From the NCBI GenBank assembly GCA_010909165.1, contig MU008159.1:992001-1056000 (forward strand): DNA of 64,000 nt, in the 5' to 3' direction. The translations under genes and the position numbers were made by a program. The notes beneath the pieces were generated by a model. That model saw nothing but the letters and a program-made list of their open reading frames with translations, did not search any database and had not been told where the DNA came from. This DNA comes from Anthoceros angustus. Its lineage: Eukaryota > Streptophyta > Anthocerotopsida > Anthocerotales > Anthocerotaceae. Shown here piece after piece: positions 22,684 through 33,430 of this stretch; position 1 is the first letter of the stretch, and every line of letters starts with the position of its first letter.

Positions 22684-23860
22684 ATGAAAAGTCCCAATTC
22701 ATCCAAAATGAACACACCCGTCTTATCTCTGCTTGAGCGTCCCGGTGGCTCGCCTTTTGGAAGGAATTCCACCCTCACCCATTCTTCTCAAAGCCACTCC
22801 GAACTCCTCTCCTATGTTCATAGTCTTTACCACATCCCCTCGCCCTCCACCTTTGATTCCTCGATCACGGTCTCGGGTTTTCACGCCAATCTAGTTTGCT
22901 GTCAGGGCTCGGAGTGGTGCACTCACCCTAATGGTATCCACAGGGATTTATTCCGGTTCTTGACTCTACCTCCTTCTCCTCGCATCTTGCCTCTGTTTAA
23001 TGATGCTTTGTCTTTGGTTTCCGATCCTTGGTGTGAGAATGATATCCACTCCATTCTCAAGGTGGCGACCCTTATCTCCCTTCTAATTACCGATTTATCA
23101 CCGTGGAGTCTATCTATGCTAAGATCTTTAGCTCTAGTTTGGAGATCTTGACTACTTCTGGTGAGGAGGCTAAGGTGTGCTCGGGGCCAAGCCGGTTTCC
23201 TACTTTGGATCATCTTTTACCCTCCGGGCTATTGTTGAAGGGCTCGACATGAAGAAGCTCTCTTGTTGTTTGTTGACTTTAAGCGTGCTTTCAACTCTGT
23301 GCCTTGGGATAAGTTGTTTGACGAGACTTCAATCTCTTAAGATGCCTCCTCATTTGTGGCATCTTGCTACCCTTCTCTACAAAGGGTCTTTGCTCGAATC
23401 AAGACTCCCGTGGTTTGTCTTCCCACGGATCCCTATCCAACTTGGCGTTCGCGAGGCGACCCTTTGTCCCCAAATCTCTTTGGGTTGTATATTGATGAGC
23501 TTGAGGAATGGCTTCTTGATCTGGCGACCACGGTGCTCGGCTATTTGGAAAGTATTCCTATCCTCCTATATGGATGATATTGTTCTTTTATCTCATTCCC
23601 GGAGAACCAATGGATGTTTTATCCCTTTTTGTAAAACCAAGGGTCTCTTTGTCAATCTGCGCAAGACCAAGATTATGCGGTTCAACACTCGGGATTACAA
23701 GGGTGATTGCAAATTTTATTATGATGATGGTCGGAGGTGGAGATGGTTCGATCCTATACTTATCTAGGTATCACTATTTTGGTCCTAAATTTAATGGACC
23801 TCCTCTGCCTCCTCCGCGCTACCAAGGGGATGGGCTCATGCTGCTGCCGTTCTTTATCTG
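22684..23860 (+). pseudogene. LINE reverse transcriptase, frameshifted
   Basis: RT blocks occur in order over three frames: a PSNYR/ITVES-like motif near 23,080-23,120, FPTLDHL near 23,190, KRAFNSVPWDKLF near 23,280-23,320 (the motif A region), GDPLSPNLFGLYIDELEEW near 23,455-23,510 (motif B, normally QGxPLSP), and YMDDIVLLS at 23,567-23,593 (motif C). After that comes GLFVNLRKTKIM near 23,640. The motif-C Asp pair is intact, although LINEs usually have Ala or Val rather than Met at the second position. At least three frameshifts separate the blocks. Confidence 0.65.
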
Positions 23861-24892
23861 AGGATGAATCTTAGGATATCAATCTTGAGCGGTATTCAAC
23901 ACTATGGTAATTCCCTCCGCCTTGTATGGCGCTGAAATTTGGGGCCGGATCTTTCCCTTCTTCTTGGGCGAAGGTGGAAAGGGTTCAATCTTCCTTTCTC
24001 CGCGCTCACATTGCTTGTAAGCGTTCAACTCCATTACCCATCCTCCTTTACGAATTTGCGCCTTTCCCTCGAACTTGATGGCCTTTTTCGTCTCTCATCC
24101 TTTCTTTACCGCCTCCACCTCCTTGATATTGCTAATCCCATTTTGGATCCCCTTACCTCCTCCTTGCCTTTAGGTCCTCCCGCTCGCTCACGGCTCAATC
24201 TTGACCCACAAGCTTCTTTTGTTTGGCTTTCTCAAGCTGCCAAGCTTAGAAGATTCGAGTTTGAACCTTTTACTCCTGTGGCCCTCTCCCTCCTCCCAAC
24301 TCCCCTTTCTCACATCCCCCAACCACTCCATTCGGGGCCCTTAAATTAAGATACCTTCGCCTCATGGTCCCTCTTTCCTTTTCCCCCTCTCACTTCTAGA
24401 CTCCGCTTTTACAAAGACGAGCTCAGTTAATCCTCCCTCGTAAATTTCCTACCACCGCTACCTCGGTTCCCCTTTCCTTCAAACTCCGCACACTCATAGG
24501 TCAATTTGTAGCTCCCACCACCTCCGGATTGAGACCGATTGGCTCAAGCCTACCCCTCCCAAGGCGATAGGATGCAAGCTTTGCTCCTTGGATCCACGAA
24601 TCAATCACACTTCCTCTTTTGTTGTCCGCCTATGCCGATATTCGGTCTCGTTACTCTCTTCTTTTTGAATGTGCTTCTTGCTGATTTTCTCTTTCCACAT
24701 TCCTAGGCTCTGGACTATGTCTCTGAGCTTCTTGATCTTGGTCCTTGTTGGACTCCTTGTAGTCTTTGCCTTCTTTTGCTTCCCTCATCAGTCGCTTCTC
24801 TAGTTCGACGTGCGTAAGTGTACTCGGTTTTAAACCTCTTTTCTGTTGTACTATCTCATCCCATGATGGTTCTTCCATCCTTAGTGGACATA
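23861..24892 (+). pseudogene. LINE C-terminal region and 3' UTR
   Basis: CT-rich plus-strand frames follow the RT. Near 24,605-24,690 the residues SHFLFCCP, then FECASC in the next frame, resemble the His/Cys-containing C-terminal block common after LINE RTs. No RNase H motif is evident. The last ~190 bp lead to AATAAA. Confidence 0.45.
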
Positions 24893-24919
24893 AATAAAGT
24901 TGTTGTTGTTGTTGTTGTT
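24893..24919 (+). terminator. LINE poly(A) signal and (GTT)n tail
   Basis: AATAAA (24,893-24,898) is followed at once by seven GTT units (24,899-24,919). Several LINE clades end in a short microsatellite rather than poly(A); the tail marks the 3' end and the plus orientation. Confidence 0.7.
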
Positions 24920-25639
24920 TGGAAACAATATGTGCATGAATAGGTCATGGGTTCAAGTCCTGTGAGGCGTGAAAAACTTCTTGTTGATTTTATAGGCACG
25001 GCCATTTAAGGCGCTAGCATGCCCTCTATTGGTGACTTGAGGTGTGCGGGATATATTCCTAGCGGATCCATGGGTATGAGGTTTTTGCGGATGTTGTGAA
25101 GAATTGACATTAGAGGCCCACCGCGGAGGCTTGCGCAGTGCAGGCAAAGGAGGTGTGTATCAGAAGGACTCTTTGAAAGCGCGGTGGTTTCTTTGAATGC
25201 TCGTCTGAAGACCAAAGCGGGGAGGGTGAGCGAAGACTCAAGGGCTTTGGGCGAGCGATAGCTTTGATGAAGGAGGCTGGAGGCGGATTCAGAAATTTGG
25301 TCATCGTGATGGATTGAGTCAGCTCTAGCACCCGATGAGTCTGAGTTAGTCATAGAGTAGGTTACGCAGACACCTAGATGTGCTTCTTCTACGTATTCGT
25401 AATAACTTTTGGACCCGTTGTAGTGAGGCAATTGATGATCTCATTTCCCTCTTCCTCAAAAACGAGGCGCGGCCGGCCGAGCGCCTTCCCATAATTGTTG
25501 TCTTTGTGTGTTGGAAGCGGGTTTTCATGATAACTACTCGTTGGAAAAGCGGTCGACCTTTCTTGAAAGCGAGGCATATATTTGAATTTGTGGATGTGAG
25601 AGCTAGAGGTTTCCATGTCACGAAGGGGTTGGATATTCA
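24920..25639. other. No recognised gene; isolated B-box-like site
   Basis: GGTTCAAGTCC at 24,951-24,961 matches the RNA polymerase III B-box consensus, but I see no A-box at the right distance upstream. A minus ORF of 141 codons (25,006-25,431) has no motif. The rest is plain. Confidence 0.3.
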
Positions 25640-28073
25640 CCCCTTGAAGATATCGTGTTGAAGCTTGAGACTTCGATGTCTGACTAATTTCAAAGAGCTT
25701 AAGAAGGATCTCGGGAAAGAAGGAGCTATACTTAGTTGTACTCAAGGACTAGAGGATGGTCTAGAAGAAGATTCCAGAGGTGAAAGACATCCCAAAAGTA
25801 CAAGCTATCTTGGATGAGTTCAAGGATTTGATGCGGATGAGTTGCCACCATTGCCGTCTCGCAGGAGTAGTAGATCATGAGATTGACTTGAAGCCGAGTA
25901 CGCCTCCTTCAAGAGCACCGTATAGATTGTCCGGATGAGTTGCAAGAACTCAAGCGACAACTATCAACACATTGGCAAAGGGATATGTCGAGTTTCTAAG
26001 TCTCCTTTTGTGCGCGCTGTATTGTTCAGCGCAAAAGAATGGAGGACTCGATTGTGTCCGGATTACGAGCTCGAATCGATTACAATCAAGAATGCATATC
26101 CTTTGCCTAGAATGGATGATATGTTCGACAGTTGAAGGGTGCCAAGTATTTCCTGCGATCGATGGCGGTACTATCGGATCGGGATTCGAGGGCATGAGTA
26201 CAAAGCGACTTGTAGGACCGGTGTATGGGCTTTTGAATTCTGGTCATGCCATTTGGACTTACTAATGCACCACATTTCAGACACTTATGAATAGTATATT
26301 CATAGATCTGGTGGACAAGTGTGTAGTAATCTATCTGGATGACATTTTGATCTTCAGCCATACCTTGGAGGAACATGCTGAACACTTAAGAGAAGTGTTA
26401 CAAAGGCTAAGAGAGAATTCTTTGTTCTTGGCAATCAAGAAGTGTGATTTTGTCAAGACAGAGATTCCATTCTTAGGTTTTATTGTCTTTGCCGAGAGCA
26501 TTAGGATGGATCATGATAAAGTTAAAGCCATTCAAGATTGACAGCCCCCTCGGAACATTCATGAGGTACAGAGCTTTATGGGTTTGGCTTCTGTGTACAG
26601 GAGGTCGGTACATATGTTTGCTAAGATAGCAGCCCCCATAACTGACCTCTTGAAAACATCAAAAGCTTGGAAGTGGGATCTTTGATTGTCAAGCGACCTT
26701 TGAATACTTGAAGAGAAGTTGAGTACTACTCGGTGTTGGGAATGTATGACCCCAAGAAAGATGTAGAAGTGTATTGTGATGCCTCGGACATGGCTATAGG
26801 TGGAGTTTTGATGGACCAAAAGCCGTTAGCTTTTGAGTCAAGGAAGTTGCATCCTTATGAGATGAAGTATCCCACCTATGAGAAGGAAAATGTCATCCCG
26901 TCTAAAGGCTTGGGCACTATCTCTTGGGTAGGTCTTTTGTCATCGATAATATCGACAACATACTTCTCCAACCAGTTGAAGTTGAATGCGAGACAAGCTA
27001 GATGGCGATTTCCTAGCTATGATGTGACTCAAATACAAACACGGAAAGGAGAATAAGGTTGCGGATGCGTTGAGTCGCAAAGCAGTCAAGGGCAAGGCAA
27101 TGGCAAGTGTGATTGAGCCTGTGGATACTCACAAAGAGATTAAGGAAGCTTATCGCAAGATCCGAAGTGCATTTGGATGAATGGGGTGGAGAAAGGAAGC
27201 AAGTTCAAACTCGAGATGGTTTGTTGATATACAAGCGAAGAGAGTTGTGATTCCTAACTGAGGCTTGAAGAAGAAGTTACTTCTTTGAATGTCATGATGT
27301 GCCAAGTCAGTCACTGGTGTGATTCAACTTATGAGAAGTTGAAGAAGGCATTTCTTGGAGGAATGTATCAGATACATTAGACTATGTCAAGGCATGTCTT
27401 TGTTTATCGGTAGGATAAGGTAGAAACAGCTAAACCAAGAGGTTTGTTACCCTACCTATTCCAAGAGGGCGAGGACATACTAAAGGATGTAGTATCCATG
27501 CTAAGCTGAAGTTTTCGATACTACCACGGAGATCCACGCCAATTTGTTGAGCGGTTGAAGGCTAGGCATGAGGTTGCCAAAAGATATTAGCCAAGGCTCA
27601 AAACACGTCGGAAGAGATATCTTGATAAGCACGGAGAGCATCTTCAATGTTGGGGATAAGGTTTGGGTGAAATTGAAGCATTTCCTGCGCCCCAAGGTTT
27701 GTCTCTAAAGTTGAGACCAAGTATGGAGGTCCTTATGTTGTCTGAGCGCATTGGAGAAGTCGCTTATAAGTTGGACTTACTGTTGGATTTTTGCACACAA
27801 TGTGTTTCATGTTTCAATCAAGCCATTTGTGCGAGCGAGAAAGAGGACATGGACGGGGAAGAAATGCAGTATCCTCGTGCGGCATTATCAAGGCGGAGAT
27901 TGAAGAATTCATGCGGAAGGTAGCGTGGCTACGAGGCGTGGAACTCTACCACAATACATGGTAAAGTTGCGTGGGATCTCAATACCAGTTTGGGTAACAT
28001 TAGAGGATATCCAGAAAGGCTCCTGGATGATTGCTCGTTACGCTGGTTATCACTGAGGGCAGTGATTCTTCCT
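25640..28073 (+). pseudogene. Gypsy element G3: RT, RNase H, integrase remnant
   Basis: Plus-strand blocks in order: DADELPPLPSRR near 25,830 (the usual start of plant gypsy RT), LCPDYE near 26,055, [16 protein letters not shown] near 26,085-26,130, and YLDDILIFSHT in a clean 84-codon frame (26,287-26,541; YLDD at 26,332-26,343, catalytic Asp pair present). RNase H follows with VYCDASDMAIGGVLMDQKP near 26,770-26,825 and SRKLHPYEMKYPTYEKE near 26,840-26,890, and integrase-tail residues GDKVWVKLK near 27,655 and IGEVAYKLDL near 27,750. The central integrase is unrecognisable. Frameshifts occur every 100-300 bp. A chromodomain could lie at 27,930-28,060 but is not clear. Confidence 0.7.
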
Positions 28074-28087
28074 AGTGGGGGAGGAAG
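28074..28087 (+). promoter_or_regulatory. Polypurine tract of G3
   Basis: AGTGGGGGAGGAAG directly precedes the LTR-like boundary GTAACA. Polypurine tracts prime plus-strand DNA synthesis in LTR retrotransposons and sit exactly 5' of the 3' LTR. Confidence 0.6.
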
Positions 28088-28252
28088 TAACAAAGCTGGC
28101 TCGAGTGCTTTGCAAGAAAGCTCCATGCAGAGGCATGTTTAGAAGAGTAGCTTACTAAGAGCATGTTAAGCATGCAGCCCTAGGAAGTGTGGTAGTAAAT
28201 AATAGCTTAAAGCTTAAGTAAGTAGTTACTAAGATTGTAGCTAGGGCTTGAG

Positions 28253-28258
28253 TATAAA
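28253..28258 (+). promoter_or_regulatory. TATA box of the G3 LTR
   Basis: TATAAA in GAGTATAAAGGAG, at the U3/R position of the putative LTR, ~45 bp before the minisatellite. Confidence 0.45.
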
Positions 28259-28296
28259 GGAGACCTCACAGGCTAAAAGGCAGTTCGATTCAACCT

Positions 28297-28650
28297 TGAG
28301 AGCACTTGTTGCTTGGGTTGCCTTGAGAGCACTTGATGCTTGGGCTATGCCTTGAGAGCACTTGTTGCTTGGGTTGCTTGAGAGCACTTGATGCTTGGGC
28401 TATGCCTTGAGAGCACTTGTTGCTTGGGTTGCGCCTTGAGCACTTGATGCTTGGGCTATGCCTTGAGAGCACTTGTTGCTTAGGTTGCGCCTTGAGAGCA
28501 CTTGATGCTTGGGCTATGAGAGCACTTGTTGCCAGGTTGCGCCTTGAGCACTTGATGCTTGGGCTATGCCTTGAGAGCACTTGTTGCTTGGGTTGGCCTT
28601 GAGAGCACTTGATGCTTGGGCTATGCCTTGAGAGCACTTGTTGCTTGGGC
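28297..28650 (+). repeat. Dimeric minisatellite (~27 + ~29 bp) inside the LTR
   Basis: Two half-units alternate strictly: GAGAGCACTTGTTGCTTGGG and GAGAGCACTTGATGCTTGGG, with different tails (TTG versus CTATG). There are about seven dimers. Some units lack AG (GAGCAC instead of GAGAGCAC). ORFs across it on both strands are a consequence of the repeat. Confidence 0.85.
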
Positions 28651-28787
28651 TGTAAGCACGGAGGGGAGTCTTTGTGAAGGAGCTTTGTGGGGAGGTCAGT
28701 GAAGAGGCTAAGCTCCTAAGCTTAGGCAAAGATGGGGAGTTCTCTCTAGCCCTCATTCTGTATGTTCTTGTTGACTCATGATTTAAG

Positions 28788-28793
28788 AATAAA
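28788..28793 (+). terminator. Poly(A) signal of the G3 LTR
   Basis: AATAAA in AAGAATAAAAGG, ~135 bp before the proposed LTR end. Confidence 0.4.
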
Positions 28794-29103
28794 AGGCGGC
28801 AAGGTCTTTGTCTAGTCCTCCTAGAAGAGGAGGCGGGCTACTTGGAGGCCTAGTCTTTGTCTGTGTTGATTTATTACCTAGTTTGCTTCTAGCTGCGTGG
28901 TTTTCCCCACCCGTTGAGGGTGTTACTACATCAGTTTTGGGCCGGTGAGGCGAGCCTACACGTGGAGCTTATTACTTTTTTTATTAGAATCTTCTTCATA
29001 ATTTCATTGTGTTTGTTGACCATAACACGCTATTCTATGCATTTGTTTTGTCTTTCGTACCACTATTTCCTTCTTAAAAGGAGCATTCATTCTGTCATAT
29101 ATC

Positions 29104-29211
29104 TTGCTTTCCTCCTCTTTCAGGTTCTTGTAGAAAATTAAATATTGTAGTAAATCCATGGCACTTTCTCCTTATGCTCTCGAATAGAAAATTAAAGATT
29201 GTAGTAAATCC
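29104..29211 (+). repeat. 54-bp tandem duplication carrying the start codon
   Basis: The unit GAAAATTAAATATTGTAGTA... through ATGGCACTTTCTCC... occurs twice before the main ATG region (three times in copy E, 60,936-61,095). Each upstream unit contains a complete nine-codon ORF, MALSPYALE then TAG (29,158-29,187 here). Confidence 0.8.
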
Positions 29212-29860
29212 ATGGCACTTTCTCCTTATGCTCTCCAATTTCATCGTTTCTTCACCTTGTTGTTGTTAGTACATTGTATGGGAAGTGATATTGCAGGGGC
29301 AAGATGGGAAACAAATCCTTCAATAGGCCAGACCTATTTAGCACATGAATGCAGTGGAGGACTCGCTCAATTTGAAAAATTAGGTAAACTGCAACGATAT
29401 ACAAAAATGCTAGGCATGCAGGCAATTAATTTGTATCCACAGACGCGATGGTAAGTACAACGAATTCTTTGGCGCGCCCGATTGTTTTGGGTTATTATAA
29501 GAAGCAAGATGGAGTGACAATGATTGTTGACGAATTCTTTGGCGCGCCCGATTGTTTGGGTTATTATAAGAAGCAAGATGGAGTGACAATGATTGTTGCA
29601 CAAGTTGGTATGCTTTATGTTTGGCATATATCGCATTAAACTTCATTCACAATCTGAGAATATCTTAGCGGCGAAATAGTCGATCGTCGTCACGATAAGT
29701 ACAATAATATGATAGGAAAATATGCTTCTACCGAGTGTCGTTTAACTTATCAATATTTTCCCTTCAAAGACAACATGATGACACCTTCTCAACCATGGCG
29801 GAAAATGGTATATATCCATGAGTATAAACAATGAACATATTTTTCTTTGAAACCAAGACA
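29212..29860 (+). pseudogene. Gnk2/DUF26-like secreted protein, copy A (tentative)
   Basis: The ATG at 29,212 opens 80 codons. Residues 1-~30 form a signal peptide: a short polar start, then FFTLLLLVHCMG, with a plausible cut after AGA. The mature part shows YLAHECSG and YTKMLGMQAINLYP. After a TAA at 29,452 homology to copies B/F resumes in other frames: CLGYYKKQDG, then a block aligned to DCALCIAYI, then YASTECRLTYQYFPF near 29,725-29,765 and PWRKMVYI. The late Cys block with an aromatic-rich C-terminus resembles DUF26 (ginkbilobin-2) domains, but the diagnostic C-x8-C-x2-C is not complete. A 70-bp tandem duplication (29,459-29,597) breaks the frame. It could instead be an unknown family. 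Confidence 0.4.
29459..29597 (+). repeat. 70-bp tandem duplication within copy A
   Basis: The segment from GAATTCTTTGGCGCGCCCGA to GACAATGATTGTTG occurs twice. In copy E (61,310-61,505) it occurs three times. Its length is not a multiple of three, so it shifts frame. Confidence 0.8.
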
Positions 29861-31490
29861 AAAGTTATGGATCTAGAATTACTAATATGGTATTTAGCAA
29901 TCCATATTGATTTATGTGATGTTTCCTAACAAAGTAGCATTGTCGTTCAAGTTCGAGGTAAGATTTTTTGGTCCTAGGGTCGGGCGCTAGTAGCTTGAAA
30001 TGCACAAGGCCGTTCGCTTAGCACCTAGTTGTCGATAGACAAACCATCGCCTTCAACAACACCAGCAAAAAGAGCTCGTCTTCTCTTTTGTTGGATTATT
30101 CGAGGCCCATATGTTTTGATTCATACATTCAAGCATTCGTTCTTCTTCATTTTGGGGCATTCATTTATTCAACCAATTAATTTCTTTTCATAATCTCTTT
30201 AGGGGACACTGAAAATATCTCTTGAAGAAAGTCATATTTATTATAAATTTGTCAAGCGGAGAAGTGGGGTCTATAGAATTGGACTCAATTTGGTGTTGTG
30301 AAAATAAAGGATGAGAAAAACTAGCATTTTCTTTCCATGCTCTAGAAAAGTTCAGATTCATGAAATCTCAAGATGAACCAACCTTTTCCACCTATAGCAC
30401 TTGACTAAATAACATATTTGGTGTAAGGTGTGGGAAATGTTGCACAAAAGCACCTCTTGCAAACAAGGGGTCGATAAATGTTCAAAGAATGTGGTTGAGG
30501 TACCTTTTAAGCATATAAAACCCTTTTTGGCGACTTAGGCAATTTATAATAATCGGAAAAAAAGGGTACAAAGAGAGGATTTGGTCCCTCTGAAAAAGCA
30601 TCTAACTTAGTCTACCGTACTAAGTTTGAGAGGCGAGTGTGAAGACACATGGTGTCATCACCGAAAGCAAACCAACTTGAGGAAAATCTACCTTTACGCC
30701 TCGCTAGGCGTTAGTTCATCAAAGAGGAAGCAAGCGGGATACAACTGCGCCACGGGTTGGACATGATCCGCATACCACACGACTGACACGGCTGGTTATG
30801 GGCGTGACCGCTAGTCTTGCATGCGAGGCAGAGAACATAGTTGGAAAGCATGGTGGTGGTTGCACAAGGCAACCAAGAGCTGTGCATGTCATTTGTGTTC
30901 ACGCCGCCAAAATCGCATATCCTTAAAATGCTCCAAAATGCTCCACGGCCCTCCCGAATGGAATAGTTGCGATCCGATGGATAGGAAGACTTGCAGCTAG
31001 CGAGAGGAGGGGTTCTAGGATGAGAAAGGAGAGAGGGAAAGAAAAGGTATAGTTGGGGTGAACAATCTGACAATCGGAATTGGAAACGTTGCATATATTT
31101 TGCTCACACCTCTTGGGGTGGAGGCCGAGGCCGTACCCTATGTAATTAGTGTATCGTTAGCTGGTTCTTGGACCACTATGGGAGGGGAGGGCGCATGACT
31201 TTTGTTCAGAAAGTAGAGATGCGAGTTGATGTGAAGATCTTGACGCGATTTGGTGTGTGTGTAGAACAAGCAGCAGCAGAACCTGCTTCCTAAAGGGCAA
31301 AGGCTCTTCCATATATGGGCAAAGACCTCATGTCAACTGGGAAGAGCCGCTTGTGATCATTAAGTAGCAAGCAATAGAAACATAGTGTAATATTTATTAT
31401 TCCTTGTAGAAAATATCCTCTTTATAATGTTTACCATTTTGTTGTTGGAATCTCTATTGAGAATCCAATCTAATTTTGTTTTCTTGGTAG
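29861..31490. other. Linker between Gnk2-like copies A and B
   Basis: AT-rich with short direct repeats of TTCATTC-type sequence at 30,110-30,200. The stretch 30,650-30,965 is the broken counterpart of the ORF at 62,566-62,907. No promoter or splice signal can be assigned with confidence. Confidence 0.35.
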
Positions 31491-31496
31491 GATTGG

Positions 31497-32220
31497 TTGT
31501 TTCTTCCAACATCTTGCTTCGCACTATATAATTTTTATATCTTTTGTACCCTTTTTTTTTATCTTGAGCACTTTGTGCCTTTGTTATCTTTAAATGTTGG
31601 TCCTCGTGTAGAATGGAAAACTAAATGTTGGTATAGGTCCAATGGGGTATTTTTTCAGCTTCAATTCTTGGCGTTCTTGTGCATCTTGAGTCTTGTCACA
31701 GGCAAAGATGGGAAGTTTACAAATCCTAGAGTTGACGGACCTATTTAAGACACCAATGCAGAGAACTTGTTAAAGCCCAAGATTTAAATTCACGGCAAGG
31801 GTACACGAAAGTGCTAGGTTCGCAGGCTATCATATATACCACAGAGTGCAGCGTTTAGTACAAGCGATTTTTGGATAGGTTAATTGTCTTGGTTATCAGA
31901 AGTATGGTAATGTGGGTATTGCTCCAAGAGTTGATTGTGCCTTGTGTATTGCATACATACGTATCAAACTTCATACACAATATTGTGGGAAGTTTTTAGC
32001 AAGCGTCTGGGTTGTTGATCGGTCCCTAAAAACTACAATCGCGATAAGAAAATATGCTAGTTGATCGGTCCCTAAAACTACAATCATACGATAAGAAAAT
32101 ATGCTTCTACTGAGTGTCTTATGTCTTATCGTTATTTTCCCATGAGCGATAATACAGATAATGTGCCTCCACCATGGCGAGAAGTGGATATATATCCTTG
32201 ATGAGTGTAACAAAAATTAA
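31497..32220 (+). pseudogene. Gnk2/DUF26-like protein, copy B (tentative)
   Basis: The frame 31,497-31,748 holds a hydrophobic leader (LQFLAFLCILSLVTG) followed by KDGKFTNPRV. After frameshifts the sequence aligns with copy F: HQCGRELVK-like residues, YTKVLGSQA, GYQKYGNVGIAP, then DCALCIAYIRIKLHTQYCG near 31,934-31,990 with a CxxC pair, and STECLMSYRYFP near 32,110-32,145. The leader suggests secretion. A 44-bp tandem duplication at 32,017-32,105 interrupts it. It differs from copy A in the first half, so A and B are two subfamilies, or two domains of one gene. Confidence 0.4.
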
Positions 32221-33430
32221 AGTATTTTATAACAAAAGAATCAAATTCTTTTCTAAAAAAGGAAGATAAATCCTATTTAGTGTGGCATTTGAAACTACGT
32301 AACAATCGACAAAGTTTTGTATTTATAATTCAAGCAAATTAGGGTTGTAGCAAATTAGCATTCTAGCTCATGTTATTAATGCATAATGGATTGCAATTGC
32401 AATGTCAACTTCCTATCAAAGGCGGTTCCAAAGGTGACTCTAAGATACACCGCCTCCATGATTCTTAAGTCGCTTTTAATGAGGTGGTTGAAGCTCCTTC
32501 AAAGTACACATCCGAAGGACTCTATTTCTTAGTATCCAATGTACAATAAAACCAATATGTTTCCTTTGACAATTACCACAATAGTTGAAAATGCTTTGAA
32601 AGAAGCCATTATAATTTCTAAAATATGAAATAAATACACATTTCAAGTTGCCCAGTGGGGCGGAGGGAGCATGAACAAACGCACCACACGCTAGTAGGCA
32701 TGGAAAGGTACTAAACACTTTTGAATTTTCTTTTCAAAGTATTTTACTTACATTGAACTTCCGTTATAAGAAACAAGCATATATGAAGACACTATGGTTT
32801 AGTGCATTATTAATTGATTACGATGGTCTACTAAAAATCTGAACTAGACCAAATGCTACCTTCATATTAGGTGTGCATAAGCACATTTTTAAAACAAGTT
32901 GCTCACCCACCAAGTCCCAAAACCTTCACGGTTGCCTTTTAAGATTTCAATGGACTAGAACTTAGTACCCTAAGGCCAATTCCTCCATAAGTTTCACGAT
33001 GCATTAATTTTGTTACGAAATCTTAAAATAATTAGGTCTCTACGGTGAGCGTGGCGAACACAAGGCACGGTGGGCGGGCTCCAAGTGGGCTGATGGTTGG
33101 GCGGGGTCTTGGCCGGGTGGGGTGTGGTCGGCGGACTGCGACCTAGGGCATCGAGGCAATCTTCGAGACTAAATAGTGAATAGCTGTTGGGTAAGTTTAC
33201 ATACATATCATGTTAGTTGTAAAAATGCACCTATATTCAAATTTAGATATAAATAATTTGAAAAATAATTTTTAAAAATGAAAATTATTTTTCTAGAAAA
33301 TTCCGTCCCTCAAAATTAACAAAGCGTTTAGAAACCTTACAACCCGTATCCAACGTTGCATTTCCAACTAAGAGGAGTAGGATGCTTTTAATATTTTTAA
33401 AATCTAATGATTTCAAGTGATTACTAGTGA
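32221..33430. other. 3' flank of copy B
   Basis: Collinear with 37,900-38,628 plus 39,769-40,270 downstream of copy D, except for the solo LTR inserted there. The frame LTKEDKSYLVWHLKLRNNRQ (near 37,905-37,965 in copy D; near-identical here) may be a coding tail. GC-rich island at 33,040-33,150. Confidence 0.4.

Larger units (their letters stand above)
20165..24919 (+). mobile_element. Degraded LINE (non-LTR retrotransposon)
   Basis: Order on the plus strand: a coiled-coil ORF, an endonuclease block, a reverse transcriptase, a Cys/His C-terminal block, AATAAA and a (GTT)n tail. That is the layout of a plant LINE. The frame is interrupted many times. I could not find a target-site duplication. 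The first ~180 bp (20,170-20,345) are a G-rich run of GGCGGAGG-like motifs that may be the 5' UTR or low-complexity DNA just outside it. Confidence 0.65.
28087..28926 (+). mobile_element. Putative 3' LTR of G3 (~840 bp)
   Basis: Bounded by short inverted ends, GTAACA on the left and TGTTAC on the right. It is preceded by a polypurine tract and contains TATAAA (28,253-28,258) and AATAAA (28,788-28,793) about 535 bp apart, with a minisatellite between them. This fits U3-R-U5 order. The matching 5' LTR was not found in the window, so the boundaries rest on these signals alone. Confidence 0.5.
28950..32062. repeat. 3.1-kb repeat unit, copy 1 (copy 2 at 60,750-64,000)
   Basis: From GCCTACAC..GTGGAGC at 28,955 to the window end at 64,000 the two copies run in the same order: Gnk2-like copy A, linker, Gnk2-like copy B. 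Copies differ by short indels, many at CAG/CTG sites (ACTGCAACG versus AGCAACG near 29,390/61,243). Confidence 0.8.

Noticed and set aside
24945-24965. tRNA gene at the B-box-like GGTTCAAGTCC
   Set aside because: No A-box at the right distance and no cloverleaf arms. A lone match to an 11-bp consensus.
18725-25660. Inverted ~30-bp similarity between 18,725-18,755 and 25,640-25,665 as element termini
   Set aside because: Only about 25 bp match with gaps, and neither site is at a plausible element boundary. Coincidence is likely.
23567-26343. Reverse transcriptases as part of a retron, DRT or group II intron system
   Set aside because: Each RT has clear gypsy or LINE neighbours (gag, protease, RNase H, integrase, endonuclease). 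No non-coding msr/msd structure or intron domain V is visible.
28290-28756. CRISPR-like array or repetitive protein
   Set aside because: Half-units are contiguous, with no unique spacers, and no cas genes exist. It is a dimeric minisatellite, and ORFs across it on both strands (for example 28,290-28,637 minus) simply follow the repeat.
29449-29458. GGTAAGTAC as a splice donor ending the first exon of copy A
   Set aside because: Alignment with copies B and F shows homologous coding sequence continuing straight through this site without an intron, so it is more likely a frame-disrupting change next to a duplication.
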